Shown here one piece after another: positions 37,894 to 47,821 of a stretch of 64,000 nt of DNA. The stretch comes from CAZOLI01 sp964580675. GTDB taxonomy: Bacteria > Planctomycetota > MHYJ01 > CAYXQY01. Below the pieces are notes generated by a model that was not told the origin of the DNA, did no database searches, and was given only the letters and a program-made list of their open reading frames with translations. The DNA lies in NCBI GenBank assembly GCA_964580675.1, contig CAZOLI010000012.1:1-64000 (forward strand), given 5' to 3'. Position 1 is the stretch's first letter. The number at the start of each line of letters is the position of its first letter. The position numbers and the translations under genes were made by a program.

Positions 37894-39612
37894 ATGGCAC
37901 CGGAACAACCCCAGAACGACGAGGAGGAACCGGACGGATCATCAACCCCATCGTCCGGCACCGGAAAAACCGGGAACGCCGGTGAAACGGAGGAAAGCGA
38001 CGAACCTCCCCGTCCCCTGAAACGCCTGGAAGAACAACCGGATTCTCCCTGGGATCGGTTCTGGTCCTTCTGGACGGACTGTCAGCACGGATCACATTAC
38101 TGGCTGGTTCGCTTCCTGTTTCTCCGTCTTCTCGGGTTCGTGTACTTCTTTGCCTTCCTGTCGCTGGCTCTGCAGGTGCTCCCCCTTATCGGCTCGGACG
38201 GATTGCTCCCGGCAGGGAATTACCTTGAACAGGCCACGGCTCATTACGGCGGATCGTTTTCGGGATTTCTCAACCTGCCGTCCGTCTTCTGGTTCCACCT
38301 CTCGGACACCGCTCTGCTCGTGGGGGCATGGATCGGGGTCGGGCTTTCCCTGATCGTGCTCTGCGGCTTCGCGAACGTGCCCATTTTGCTCGCGCTATGG
38401 ATCCTGTACACCTCCTTCTACAACATCGGACAGATCTGGTATGGATACGGATGGGAAATCATGCTTCTGGAGGCCGGTTTTCTCTCCCTGTTCATGGTGC
38501 CGGTGGTCAACCTCAAACCGTTTCCACGGTTGCCACCGCCCGTGCCGGTCATCTGGGGACTCCGGTGGATGACCATCCGGGTCTTCCTCGGAGCGGGCCT
38601 GATCAAACTACGGGGGGACGAATGCTGGTCCCTGGGCAAACTGAGCTGCATGAAATTCCATTTTGAAACCCAGCCCCTTCCAAATCCGGTAAGTCCGTAC
38701 CTCCACCGCCTCCCGGATCCGTTACTCCGGTTCGGTGTGCTCTGGAATCACTTCACCGAAATCATTGTCCCGTTTTACGCGTTTTTCGGGAAGATCATGC
38801 GAAACCTCGGGGGGGTCCTGTTTGTCCTCTTCCAGGGAGCATTGATTGTGAGTGGGAACCTTTCCTTCCTGAACTGGCTGACCATCGCGATTTCGGTGTC
38901 GTTCTTCGACGACCGGTTCCTGAAGTACATCCTGCCCAACGCGCTTGTGGAGGCGGCCGAAGATGCCTCGGACCGGGCCGATTCGGTATCAACGGGCCGG
39001 AAAGTAGTACTGCTTCTCGCAACTCTTCTGGTGTGTGTGTTCAGCGTTCCCGTCGTCGTGAACATGGCCTCTCCCGAACAGGAGATGAACATGTCCGTCA
39101 CCTCCCTGAACCTCGTCAATTCTTACGGCGCGTTCGGGTCCGTAACGGAGAAACGGTACGAACTGGTTGTGCAGGGAACACGGGACCGGAACATCGACGC
39201 CGACACCGAGTGGAAAACGTACGATTTTCCGGCGAAGCCCGATGACCCGTCGGAACCGCTTTCCGTCGTGGCCCCGTATCAACCACGACTCGCCTGGCAG
39301 TTGTGGTTCGCGGCCATGTCCACGCCACGACGGGAACCCTGGGTTCACCACCTCGTCTGGAAACTCCTGAACAATGATCCCTCCGCAACGAAACTACTGG
39401 AACACAATCCGTTTCCCGAGAAACCACCCGAACAGATTCGCGTTCGCCGCTATATATATCGCTTTGCACCACCGAACGCGGACCGGACCTGGGAACGGGA
39501 ATTCCGCGATCGCTGGTTCGGCCCGATTTCACGGGACAACCCCTGGCTCCGGAACCGGGTTCGTGAGCGCTGGAATGAAAACCTGCCGAAAAAACCCGAA
39601 AACGATTCCTGA
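37894..39612 (+). CDS. lipase maturation factor-like membrane protein
   Basis: About 572 residues from ATG 37894. An in-frame ATG at 37744 would add a 50-residue unlikely leader. An acidic, proline-rich N terminus precedes several membrane helices. Hallmarks of the LMF1-like family are present: RFLFLRLLGFVYFFAFLSL, YGYGWEIMLLEAGFLSLF, RWMTIRVFLGAGLIKLRGDECW, LNPLPNP-like HFETQPLPNPVSPYLH and, near the C terminus, RYIYRF. In animals the family assists lipase folding; the bacterial role is unknown. The gene is divergent from phoH-cobU and convergent with the DUF2339 gene. Confidence 0.85.
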   Translation: MAPEQPQNDEEEPDGSSTPSSGTGKTGNAGETEESDEPPRPLKRLEEQPDSPWDRFWSFWTDCQHGSHYWLVRFLFLRLLGFVYFFAFLSLALQVLPLIGSDGLLPAGNYLEQATAHYGGSFSGFLNLPSVFWFHLSDTALLVGAWIGVGLSLIVLCGFANVPILLALWILYTSFYNIGQIWYGYGWEIMLLEAGFLSLFMVPVVNLKPFPRLPPPVPVIWGLRWMTIRVFLGAGLIKLRGDECWSLGKLSCMKFHFETQPLPNPVSPYLHRLPDPLLRFGVLWNHFTEIIVPFYAFFGKIMRNLGGVLFVLFQGALIVSGNLSFLNWLTIAISVSFFDDRFLKYILPNALVEAAEDASDRADSVSTGRKVVLLLATLLVCVFSVPVVVNMASPEQEMNMSVTSLNLVNSYGAFGSVTEKRYELVVQGTRDRNIDADTEWKTYDFPAKPDDPSEPLSVVAPYQPRLAWQLWFAAMSTPRREPWVHHLVWKLLNNDPSATKLLEHNPFPEKPPEQIRVRRYIYRFAPPNADRTWEREFRDRWFGPISRDNPWLRNRVRERWNENLPKKPENDS

Positions 39613-39739
39613 GCTTCTGGCCTTTGTTTCGATCTTAGATAGACGGATCCTGTAGGTTTGGGGATCCTCCCTGCAATGTTCATGCAGAGGCCTCGAATCC
39701 GATCCCCCTTTAACATCAAACACCGGCGGGACAACGCTG

Positions 39740-42700
39740 CTATTTCAACCATTCCAGAACGTCGCCCTCCTTGATCAAGTTCTGATAGAAAAAGGAGACG
39801 GCAATGAGAATCAGGCCAACCACCAGAAACGACAGAACCCGCCAGATCATTTCGACCTGCAGGTCCACAAAAAACACCTTCAGCACAGTTATTGAAATAA
39901 TGCCGAGACCGAAGACCCGAATTGGAGTATGTTCCCCGTAGAAACCCCAGAGAAAATATCCAATGCCACTGACGCCCGCGTACGCGGAAAGAACAAACAT
40001 GAACATGTTCCGGTCCGACATAATATCGCTTCCGGTCCACCCAAATACGGAGCAGATTTTGACCACGCCGATATACAGCAACAACACCGCCGCTGTCATG
40101 CGAAGTGCCTGTGGCACAGAGACCGAATCTTCGGGGAAGAAATCTCGAAGTTTTTCGGACGGAAAATACTGATGAACAACCGCCATGGCAATCAGGAAAA
40201 ATGGGGACACGTAACGAAGGAGGAACGGGAAGGCGGATTGGTCCATAACCACGTCCGCGTGATACGTGTATACGTCGTAAAACGCATGCCCCGACATATA
40301 CGCAGCGGCGAGAAGGCTGCCCAGCTCAATCCACTTCCACCGGTTCCGGCGGGCGAGAGCGTAAAACACGGAAGCAAATGACGCGACCAGAATGGTCTGG
40401 TACTGGTGACTCACCGCGAGAAGAATCGCATGAAAGGTCAGAACAAAACCATTGAGCAGAAACATCTTCATCTGTGTTCGATCCTCGTACATGCCCTGCG
40501 ACAGCATACAGCTCAAACTGAACAGAACAGGGGCCAGAACGGCCGGAACCATCCAGTCCGACACGCCGGTCATCCCCACGGCATTGGCCAGGGACGCCAT
40601 GTAAAACAGAACCAGGTTGCTCTGCACGGTTATAACGCCCGTACGGCCAATACGAACCCCACCATAGACCCGGTACAGGGCATACACCGAGGTAATTCCC
40701 ACAGTCGAGATGGTCAAAAACAGTTCGTGGAACACGTGGAGTCCCACCGGAATGCCTCCGGCGTAGAACATGCCGTAAATAATGTAGGTGACAGCGACGG
40801 ATAATAGAGGAAAGCCCGAACGAACCACGTCAAGCCACCCGTTCGTCCCGGAGGATTCCTCTCGCTGCCCGAACCCGCCGGTCATCCAGTCCAGGAGAAC
40901 CGGGAAAAGACCCGTGTAGAGAATGAGGAGCAGAAAAAGAAGCCATGCCCGAACCACCCGGTCGGTCATATCAAGCGAAAACAGCTGGAAGACCCCGAAG
41001 CCTGCGGCCGCCATCCCCGGAAACAGGTAGAGGAAATAAAATCGAACCCGGCGCCGGAACAGAAGATAAGCGGAGGCAACGGCCATCAGGAAATATCCAT
41101 AGCCGAAGGAAACAAACGGCCGGATCACCGTATCGAATTGCCGCACAAAATTCTGTTCCAGTAGAAAAAAGCCGATGATCGAAACGAGGAGGTGGACACT
41201 ACCTGTTCGGTCCAGTGGTTTGCTGCCGGCAAATGCCGGAAGGGTGGGAACCAGAAAATAGAGGGCAAAAAACCCCGCAATTACAATTTGGCCGGTGACG
41301 AAGGAAATTGGAATCGGCTCGTGAAACAGAATCATCTTCAGGGCAAACACCGCGGTGGTCACGTTGACAACGTGATGAGCTCGATCTCCTCTGTAATCGG
41401 TGAGCACATGGTGAGCGGCGAGAACCACCAGAAGAAGCGGGAGGACAACCACCGGTGCCCCCTGGAGTACCGTTCCGTAAAACACAACGGCAGTCACCAA
41501 GGAAAGGAGGGACAGCGCAGAGAGTCCCATTCGGAACAGTCGGTCACCGGCGAACAGGCCGAAGTGGTACTCCACCAGAAGAGCGAGCCCTGTCAAACCC
41601 ATGAACCAGGGATAAACCCACTGCAGTACCTCCGGAAAATGGTGGGACCAACCGGAAAAAGAAAATGTTCCCGCGGCCAGAAACAGCACAATTTCCAGGA
41701 GGAAACGATACGGTTGCCGGAGGGACGAACCCGAACGAAAGACGGGGACGGCGGAGTAAAGGTGTCCGGGAGCAAACACCAGAGTCGCCATGCCGACAAC
41801 AATCAGCGGGGAATGGTCGGGGGCCACATGCCAGGTCCAGCGCAGGAGGAGCACAAACCCGATCGCGAGAAACCCCCAGTGTTGTCCGGAGGAAACAATC
41901 GATCGGTTTGAACGATCTCGAACAAACAGATAATACAGATGAAGTGACACAAGACCGAGGAGTAATGCCGAATCCAGCAGAAACTGGTCCCGGGCCAACT
42001 GCAACAACCCCCCGGCAAATAGCAGATAAAACGACAGGGCATAAAACGCCCGGTGCCAGTTCCGGCGATCCTCAGATCTCAGGAACCCCGTAACCACAAA
42101 AAGCAGCACACCTTCGGCAAACAAAAACCCTCCCGCCTTCAAATGAGAACGCACCGCTGGATCCACCGAAAACATCGAATAGAACCCGAGTGCGGTGAGC
42201 ACGTGAATTGCAAAAAAATGAATCTCCTCAATACGTTCCTCCCGATCCGTCCAGCGAAGTTTGATGAAAATGGACGCGAAAATAAGAAGATGGAACAAAC
42301 AGAGAAACACCGCGCCGGTCGAGTTCAGGTCCGGGGAATAATGCTTCAGAAGCCATCCGACAAAAAGCACACCGGTTCCGATCATGGCGGCGGTGTCGAG
42401 GTACCGCCAGTTCCGGTGAACGGAAAGAAACAAAAACCCGGCAAGAAGCAGAGTGACGTAACTAAAAAGGGCACTGGTTCGGGCCTCGCCCGTCGAGACG
42501 AGAAGAGGGGTCAGGAAACCACCAATCAATGACAGGTGTGCAATCAACCGGCTATTATGACGGAGACTGATCCAGACCCCACCCACCGTCGTACCGATCA
42601 TACAGAGCCCGGCCCCTTCCTGTGGAAGAAATTCATAGAATTGAAACGCGGCGTAAAACGAAAAATACAGAATACCGAGCCCGAGGCCGAACATGCCACG

Positions 42701-43492
42701 GGAGAAATACCTCAGGTCTTTTTTCACGAGCCACTCCCCGAGTGCGATGATGCTCAGACCGGCCGCAACCCCCAGAATCACCCGAAGTTCCTCCGAAATC
42801 AGTTCGCGATCCGTAATCAACTTGATCCCGAAACCTACGGCAAAAAATATCGCAATGACACCAATGACCAGGAATCCCCGCCCGGCCAGAAACTGTTCCA
42901 TCCGCTGAAAAAAACCGGACCCGCTTCCTTCGGATTGCTGGTCTCCGACCGTGCCGGAGCGATCCTTGCCCCGCTCCTTACGACGGTGTCCCCCGGAAAC
43001 CCCTTTTTGTTTCGAGGTCCCCTTCGATCTATTTTTTCCAGAAGACTTCCCACGGACAACTTCGGCCTCCGGAATCTCTTCCTCCTTCTCCTGCTCCGGT
43101 ACCTCCTGGGGCTCCGGATCCTTTTTCCGTCCGCGAGACGGTCCCGTGGTCGGCCCCCGATCCTGAAGCGACTCCCCGGCCGGAGGATCGTCCGATGACC
43201 CGGACGGTTCCTGCTTCGGTCGTGGGTCCGCGTCCTCCTGCTCCGCCGGTGATGCCGAGGCCGTCTGATCGTCGGTTTCGGAGGAGGAGGAAGTGGGTTC
43301 CTCCAGGGTCCGCTGTGTTGGCGTATCCGTTTCCCTCTGCTCTCCGGTGGACATCTCCTCCAGTGTTTGTTTCAGTTCCTCAATCCGGCTGGCATTTTCG
43401 TAGACGCTTTTTCGGAGTTTTTTCAGTTTGCGTTTGAGCTGACGAATTTGAGGCGTTCCTTCCTGCCCATCGCTTCTTTTTTCGTTATTCAT
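39740..43492 (-). CDS. giant DUF2339 polytopic membrane protein
   Basis: About 1250 residues from ATG 43492 (longest frame starts at 43528). The N terminus has a coiled coil (QLKRKLKKLRKSVYENASRIEEL), then ~130 residues of charged, disordered sequence. From ~residue 210 the protein is a long series of roughly 30 hydrophobic helices. The first membrane segments (FLVIGVIAIFFAVGFGIKLI, then RVILGVAAGLSIIALGEWL, and SLIGGFLTPLLV) are typical of DUF2339. Its function is unknown; a transporter or envelope-polymer role has been guessed for the family. It is monocistronic. Confidence 0.85.
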   Translation of the reverse strand: MNNEKRSDGQEGTPQIRQLKRKLKKLRKSVYENASRIEELKQTLEEMSTGEQRETDTPTQRTLEEPTSSSSETDDQTASASPAEQEDADPRPKQEPSGSSDDPPAGESLQDRGPTTGPSRGRKKDPEPQEVPEQEKEEEIPEAEVVRGKSSGKNRSKGTSKQKGVSGGHRRKERGKDRSGTVGDQQSEGSGSGFFQRMEQFLAGRGFLVIGVIAIFFAVGFGIKLITDRELISEELRVILGVAAGLSIIALGEWLVKKDLRYFSRGMFGLGLGILYFSFYAAFQFYEFLPQEGAGLCMIGTTVGGVWISLRHNSRLIAHLSLIGGFLTPLLVSTGEARTSALFSYVTLLLAGFLFLSVHRNWRYLDTAAMIGTGVLFVGWLLKHYSPDLNSTGAVFLCLFHLLIFASIFIKLRWTDREERIEEIHFFAIHVLTALGFYSMFSVDPAVRSHLKAGGFLFAEGVLLFVVTGFLRSEDRRNWHRAFYALSFYLLFAGGLLQLARDQFLLDSALLLGLVSLHLYYLFVRDRSNRSIVSSGQHWGFLAIGFVLLLRWTWHVAPDHSPLIVVGMATLVFAPGHLYSAVPVFRSGSSLRQPYRFLLEIVLFLAAGTFSFSGWSHHFPEVLQWVYPWFMGLTGLALLVEYHFGLFAGDRLFRMGLSALSLLSLVTAVVFYGTVLQGAPVVVLPLLLVVLAAHHVLTDYRGDRAHHVVNVTTAVFALKMILFHEPIPISFVTGQIVIAGFFALYFLVPTLPAFAGSKPLDRTGSVHLLVSIIGFFLLEQNFVRQFDTVIRPFVSFGYGYFLMAVASAYLLFRRRVRFYFLYLFPGMAAAGFGVFQLFSLDMTDRVVRAWLLFLLLILYTGLFPVLLDWMTGGFGQREESSGTNGWLDVVRSGFPLLSVAVTYIIYGMFYAGGIPVGLHVFHELFLTISTVGITSVYALYRVYGGVRIGRTGVITVQSNLVLFYMASLANAVGMTGVSDWMVPAVLAPVLFSLSCMLSQGMYEDRTQMKMFLLNGFVLTFHAILLAVSHQYQTILVASFASVFYALARRNRWKWIELGSLLAAAYMSGHAFYDVYTYHADVVMDQSAFPFLLRYVSPFFLIAMAVVHQYFPSEKLRDFFPEDSVSVPQALRMTAAVLLLYIGVVKICSVFGWTGSDIMSDRNMFMFVLSAYAGVSGIGYFLWGFYGEHTPIRVFGLGIISITVLKVFFVDLQVEMIWRVLSFLVVGLILIAVSFFYQNLIKEGDVLEWLK

Positions 43493-43833
43493 GTGACTGG
43501 TTGACAATGAACGATCAGCAAAATTCACGGGGACAATGATTCCTCATCCGACGCCATCACGTTTGGTCTTTTTCGTTCCGCCCTCCTACTCGTGGTCATC
43601 AGATCCACGAACAGATCGCGAGGACGTGACCACGGATAGAAAATTGCAATTCCCATTCCACCTTTAAAATAGGCGGAATTCGGGGTATTTTGACCCGAAT
43701 ACAAAACACCGAATAACATTTCATTCGGTTAATTGAACGTCACGGGAAACGGAAAAAGCCGTGGACAAACCGGATCCCCCGGCCCCCTCCATAGATTGAA
43801 ACCCCCGAAGACGCCCCATAGAATAATGCCAAT
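43493..43833. other. divergent intergenic region, 341 bp
   Basis: Between DUF2339 (minus) and DUF2237 (plus). A perfect 7-bp inverted repeat ACCGAAT (43708-43714) and ATTCGGT (43723-43729) with an 8-nt spacer could be an operator. No T-run follows, so it is not a terminator. Confidence 0.4.
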
Positions 43834-44214
43834 ATGCCTGAATCAGACGCCAAAAATGTGCTCGGGGAGCAACTCCAGCCCTGCTGTAACGACCCGGTGA
43901 CCGGATTTTACCGGGACGGCTTCTGCCACACCGGTTCGGGAGACCGCGGCGTGCACGTTGTCTGTGCCGAAGTGACGGAAGAATTCCTGAAGTTTTCCGC
44001 CCGGCAGGGGAACGATCTGGTAACCCCGAGGCCTTCCATGGACTTTCCGGGACTGGAACCGGGAGATTGCTGGTGTCTCTGTGCGGAACGGTGGAAAGAG
44101 GCAAAAGAAGCAGGTGTCGCCCCTCCTGTGAGACTGGAGTCCACCCATATATACGCCCTTGAGTTCATCAGTCTTTCCGACCTCGAAGAACACGCCGTCG
44201 AACAGCGAAGTTAG
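43834..44214 (+). CDS. DUF2237 family protein
   Basis: A 126-residue cytoplasmic protein. The family pattern is nearly complete: NVLGEQLQPCCNDPVTGFYRDGFC, GDRGVHVVCAEVTEEFLKFS, GNDLVTPRPSMDFPGLEPGD, CWCLCAERWKEA, AGVAPPVRLESTH. Many conserved Cys and His suggest metal binding, but none is proved. It starts 341 bp after the DUF2339 start on the opposite strand and ends 46 bp before the SLC13-type permease on the same strand. The function of the family is unknown. Confidence 0.93.
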   Translation: MPESDAKNVLGEQLQPCCNDPVTGFYRDGFCHTGSGDRGVHVVCAEVTEEFLKFSARQGNDLVTPRPSMDFPGLEPGDCWCLCAERWKEAKEAGVAPPVRLESTHIYALEFISLSDLEEHAVEQRS

Positions 44215-44260
44215 CTTCCCCTCCGTCTACGACGGTTCATTGGCATTACCAGATGGGTAG

Positions 44261-46078
44261 ATGACGCCAGAAATTCTTACCGTTCTTGCCGTGCTCCTCG
44301 TAACAGTGGTTCTCCTGGTTAGCGAGGTGATACGAATCGACGTCGTTGCCATTATGGCAATGCTCTCCCTCGTCTGGCTCGGGTTGATTGAACCCCGGGA
44401 AGCACTTTCCGGATTTTCGAGCAACGCCATCATCGCCATCATTGCCGTCATGATCCTCGGCCGGGGCCTGTTCAGATCGGGCGTCGCGGACCGAATTGCT
44501 CAATTCATACTTCATGTTGCGGGGCGGTCGCGTCGCCAGATCGTTTCCACCGTCTCCATGACGGTTGGCGTGATGTCCGGATTTATGCAGAACATCGGGG
44601 CCGCCGCACTGTTTTTGCCCGTGATGGTCGGAATTTCACAGCGAGAAAAAATTCCGGTCGCCAATTTGCTGATGCCCATGGGATTCGCCGCGCTTCTCGG
44701 CGGAACGATGACGATGGTGGGAACAAGCTCATTGATCGTCCTGAACGATCTTCTGGAGGCGCGGGGAATGGAAACGTTCCACCTGTTCACCGTCACGCCG
44801 ATCGGCATTGCTCTGCTTCTATCGGGTATTGTGTTCTTCTTTTTCTGCGGCAACTTCCTTTTTCCTTCGGGGCCCGAAGTACCGGAGGAGAACGAACCGG
44901 AACCGAAAAAACAGGTGAAGAGCCTGATTAACATCTGGGGCCTCTCCGACACCATCTGCACCTACCGGATCGGCAAAAACAGCCCGCTTATCGGGACTCA
45001 GCTGCACGAATCCGGCATTGGTGAAAAATACAACCTGAACGTGTTGCGGATCACCGGCCGGGATGATGACGAAAAAAACATCTGGAAAAACGTCGAGTTC
45101 AAAGCGGGCCAGAAAATCGTGGTGCAGGGTCGGGAGGAGGACATGGAACAATTCAAAAAGGAACACGAACTGTCCGTTCAGGAGAAGGACGAAAAATTTG
45201 AACAGGATCAAAGCCGGGGTTTCATCGAGGTGGTTGTTCCGGTGCGATCGAACCTCGTCGGCAAAACCGTGCGCGAAGTGGGATTGCGTGAAACGTACCG
45301 CGCCCAGGTGGTTCTGTACTTCAGCGGCAGTGAAGTGGTGGAGGAAGACATCACGGAACGTGAAATTCAGGCCGGCGATACCCTGATTCTGTACGGAAAA
45401 TGGGAAAACCTCCGATTTTTTCGGGACAGTGAGGATTTTATTCTTGCGTCACCGTTTCCGGAGGAGGAAGATAAACAGCAGGAGAAAAACCCGGAAAAAG
45501 GCTGGGTCTCCGTCCTCTGTTTCCTGGGAGCCATCGCCGCGGTCTTCCTGTCCAACCTTCCGATATCCATCGGGTTCCTGACCGGAGCGGTTGCGATGAT
45601 TCTCACCGGTGTGCTCAATATTGAGGACGCCTACCGGACCGTCGAATGGAAGGTGGTCTTCCTGATTTCCGGGCTTATCCCCATCGGAATTGCGATGAAG
45701 AACTCCGGTACCGCTTCGTTTCTCGCCAAAAACATCGTAAACGTCATCGCCGGAACGCATCCGTTTGTTATCCTGCTGGTAATCGGTGGGTTGACCACCC
45801 TGTTTTCCCTGTTCATGTCCAACGTGGCCGCCACGGTACTGCTGGTACCGATCGTGCTGGAAATCGCCACCGGACTTACGGGCGTGGACCCGAGAGCCCT
45901 GATCCTGCTGGTCGGCGTTTGCGCGGCCAATTCCTTCATCATTCCCACCCACCACGTCAACGCTCTGCTGATGACCCCCGGAGGTTACCAGGTCAAGGAT
46001 TACCTGAAAGCCGGCAGTGCACTGTCCGTGCTGTTTTTGCTGGTGGCCTCCTCGATGATCTATTTCTTTTTCCTGTAA
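44261..46078 (+). CDS. SLC13-type permease with two TrkA-C domains
   Basis: A 605-residue membrane transporter. Membrane helices cover ~1-205 (ILTVLAVLLVTVVLLVS, NIGAAALFLPVMVGIS, GTMTMVGTSSLIV) and ~405-605 (NVAATVLLVPIVLEIATGL, IPTHHVNALLMTPGGY). Between them lie two TrkA-C (RCK_C) domains (~215-300 and ~310-395). This arrangement is that of anion permeases, including the SAC1/SLT-type sodium/sulfate transporters. The hairpin signature TMVGTSSLIV resembles the substrate loop. The sulfate-assimilation operon begins 12.7 kb downstream, so sulfate is a reasonable substrate, but no direct evidence links them. Confidence 0.85.
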   Translation: MTPEILTVLAVLLVTVVLLVSEVIRIDVVAIMAMLSLVWLGLIEPREALSGFSSNAIIAIIAVMILGRGLFRSGVADRIAQFILHVAGRSRRQIVSTVSMTVGVMSGFMQNIGAAALFLPVMVGISQREKIPVANLLMPMGFAALLGGTMTMVGTSSLIVLNDLLEARGMETFHLFTVTPIGIALLLSGIVFFFFCGNFLFPSGPEVPEENEPEPKKQVKSLINIWGLSDTICTYRIGKNSPLIGTQLHESGIGEKYNLNVLRITGRDDDEKNIWKNVEFKAGQKIVVQGREEDMEQFKKEHELSVQEKDEKFEQDQSRGFIEVVVPVRSNLVGKTVREVGLRETYRAQVVLYFSGSEVVEEDITEREIQAGDTLILYGKWENLRFFRDSEDFILASPFPEEEDKQQEKNPEKGWVSVLCFLGAIAAVFLSNLPISIGFLTGAVAMILTGVLNIEDAYRTVEWKVVFLISGLIPIGIAMKNSGTASFLAKNIVNVIAGTHPFVILLVIGGLTTLFSLFMSNVAATVLLVPIVLEIATGLTGVDPRALILLVGVCAANSFIIPTHHVNALLMTPGGYQVKDYLKAGSALSVLFLLVASSMIYFFFL

Positions 46079-46411
46079 ACCCTTCGGTAACGCCCACCCT
46101 GAACCGCAGGAAAAAGTAACCTGCCCCCGCCCGATCGAAGGAAACCAACACACTTGAAAGAGGTCGGATACCGGCCAGCAGCATCAGTTCCTCCCCTCCA
46201 AAGCAAACAGACAACGCGAGTTAACGAATTCTGTTCGTTGCCGAACCATCCTTGTTGAGTGCTCCCGGGCCCGGTCCGCCAGCCCCGCAAACCCGGAATG
46301 GCTGCCGGGGTCGATACCCGTTCGCCGCTGTCCTACAATATAAACAGAGTCGGGGGAACACCTTCCCGTCCCGCCCCGCATCCAACGCCATGAATTCAGA
46401 GCCGGCACGAC
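46079..46411. other. intergenic region, 333 bp
   Basis: No gene is called. The bases 46252-46461 form an open frame overlapping the next gene out of frame, with no family resemblance. Confidence 0.45.
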
Positions 46412-47374
46412 ATGAATCTCCTCGTGTACCTTGTCCCGTTTTCGGGGGAATACCTGCTTGAACGCCTGTTGGAACATCCCGATTTCCGGATAAAAACCGT
46501 GATTCTCTCGGGACAACCCTCCGACGCGTTCGACTCCCTGGTTGAAACCGTTGATCGACAGGGCCTTCCTCATTTCATCCGTCCGAACCTCCAGGCCGAC
46601 GATTTCCAGTCCACCATGAACAACCGTACACACACCCTGGGCCTCTGCACCGGATACGAGCAAAAAATTCCCTCCTGGTTAATAAACAGACCAGATTGGG
46701 GAACCATCAACGCACACGATTCGTTGCTTCCCGACTACCGGGGACCCTGTCCGTTTTTCTGGGTCATTCGAAATCGCGAACAGCAAACCGGGGTAACCCT
46801 TCATTACATGACCGAAGAAATCGACGCGGGACCGATCATCGATCAGAAAACCATTCGAATCGAGGACGACGAAACCGTAAAGTCCCTCCTGATCCGGTCC
46901 ACCGCCCGAAAAGGAGACCTGATTGAGGAAACCCTTAATCATTCATTGGAAGCGGACGAACCGCCGGCCGGTCACCCGCAGGACAGCGGCTCGGACAGGC
47001 CGGAAGCCCCCGAGGTCACCGAGGATCACCTGCAGATTGACTGGACCGAAACGGCGGCCGAGGTGGACGCGCTGGTTCGGGCGGCCCATCCGTTTTACGG
47101 TGCCCGGTTTGCCCTTGAGGACCGAACCGTGATCGTGGACGAGGTCGAGATCATCGAGGAAGATGCGGAAGAACACCAATTCCCGGGCCATCCCGAAGAA
47201 TTTGTCCTGTCGGATAATGGACCGGTTGTTCGCTGCGCCGACGGGTGGGTCCGGCTGACAAAACTGTACCTCATGGATGAGGACCGGTCCCTGACGGGAA
47301 CAGCCTTCCAGCAGGAACACCACGATCTGCTGGAACAGCAGGACCGACTCGGCCCGGTGGATCCTGAACAATGA
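46412..47374 (+). CDS. formyltransferase (Fmt-like) family protein
   Basis: A 320-residue protein with a formyl_trans_N domain in the first ~200 residues. The active-site block INAHDSLLPDYRGPCPFFWVI, then GVTLHYMTEEIDAGPII, carries the Asn, His and Asp of the family. The C-terminal ~110 residues resemble the Fmt C-terminal domain (IDWTETAAEVDALVRAAHPFYGARF), with an acidic linker in between. True Fmt usually has SLLP preceded by NxH and a HPSLLP consensus. The spacing here is close, but the N terminus (LLVYLVPFSGEYLLERLL) is divergent. An ArnA-like or other N10-formyl-THF-using enzyme is an alternative. It is monocistronic, upstream of the trp promoter. Confidence 0.8.
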   Translation: MNLLVYLVPFSGEYLLERLLEHPDFRIKTVILSGQPSDAFDSLVETVDRQGLPHFIRPNLQADDFQSTMNNRTHTLGLCTGYEQKIPSWLINRPDWGTINAHDSLLPDYRGPCPFFWVIRNREQQTGVTLHYMTEEIDAGPIIDQKTIRIEDDETVKSLLIRSTARKGDLIEETLNHSLEADEPPAGHPQDSGSDRPEAPEVTEDHLQIDWTETAAEVDALVRAAHPFYGARFALEDRTVIVDEVEIIEEDAEEHQFPGHPEEFVLSDNGPVVRCADGWVRLTKLYLMDEDRSLTGTAFQQEHHDLLEQQDRLGPVDPEQ

Positions 47375-47646
47375 AAAACCGGCACTTATTCACGTCCGAC
47401 GAAATGTCCTGCCGTACCTGTTTGCGCCTCCAGAAAAAATAATCACCCGGAACCGAATACCCAAATCCGTGAACCCCCGGGCCATACGTCCGTTCGCGAA
47501 CCCGAGTTTTTCCGGCGTTCGAAACAAAACAACACCCGCTAAAAACATCAATCGGATCCCCGCTTAACGGGTGAAACGATCTCCGGAACCACGGGACGCC
47601 GAAACGGATCCGGGATGGAATGATCCGAACAAAAATTACCCCTCGT

Positions 47647-47675
47647 TTGAAACCCGTTGGAAATTTTACTACTAT
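47647..47675 (+). promoter_or_regulatory. sigma70-like promoter of the trp operon
   Basis: TTGAAA at 47647-47652, a 17-bp spacer, and TACTAT at 47670-47675. A start near 47682 would leave the trpL ATG about 35 nt downstream. Confidence 0.65.
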
Positions 47676-47716
47676 TTCTGGCGTTACAATTTTTCAAAAC
47701 AATCTGGCCCAGCGCG

Positions 47717-47821
47717 ATGAACCGCCAAAAACAAAACAACGAGTTGCACAATTCCGAACGTTCCTCCTTCACGCAGGGGAACCTCTATGGCGGTAGCTGG
47801 GCCTGGTCCTGGAGGATGTAA
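47717..47821 (+). CDS. trpL: trp operon leader peptide
   Basis: A 34-codon frame from ATG 47717 to TAA 47819-47821. Its last residues are SWAWSWRM: Trp codons occur at 47798-47800, 47804-47806 and 47810-47812, alternating with other residues directly before the stop. It follows a promoter-like sequence and precedes trpE, and a terminator with competing stems follows. No strong ribosome-binding site is visible. The composition outside the Trp cluster is low-complexity (MNRQKQNNEL), as expected for a leader with no protein function. It is too short for ordinary gene calling. Confidence 0.88.
   Translation: MNRQKQNNELHNSERSSFTQGNLYGGSWAWSWRM

Noticed and set aside
41192..41911. 239-codon plus-strand frame opposite the DUF2339 protein
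   Set aside because: Rich in His, Gln and Asn as expected for the antisense of a hydrophobic helix protein; no family.
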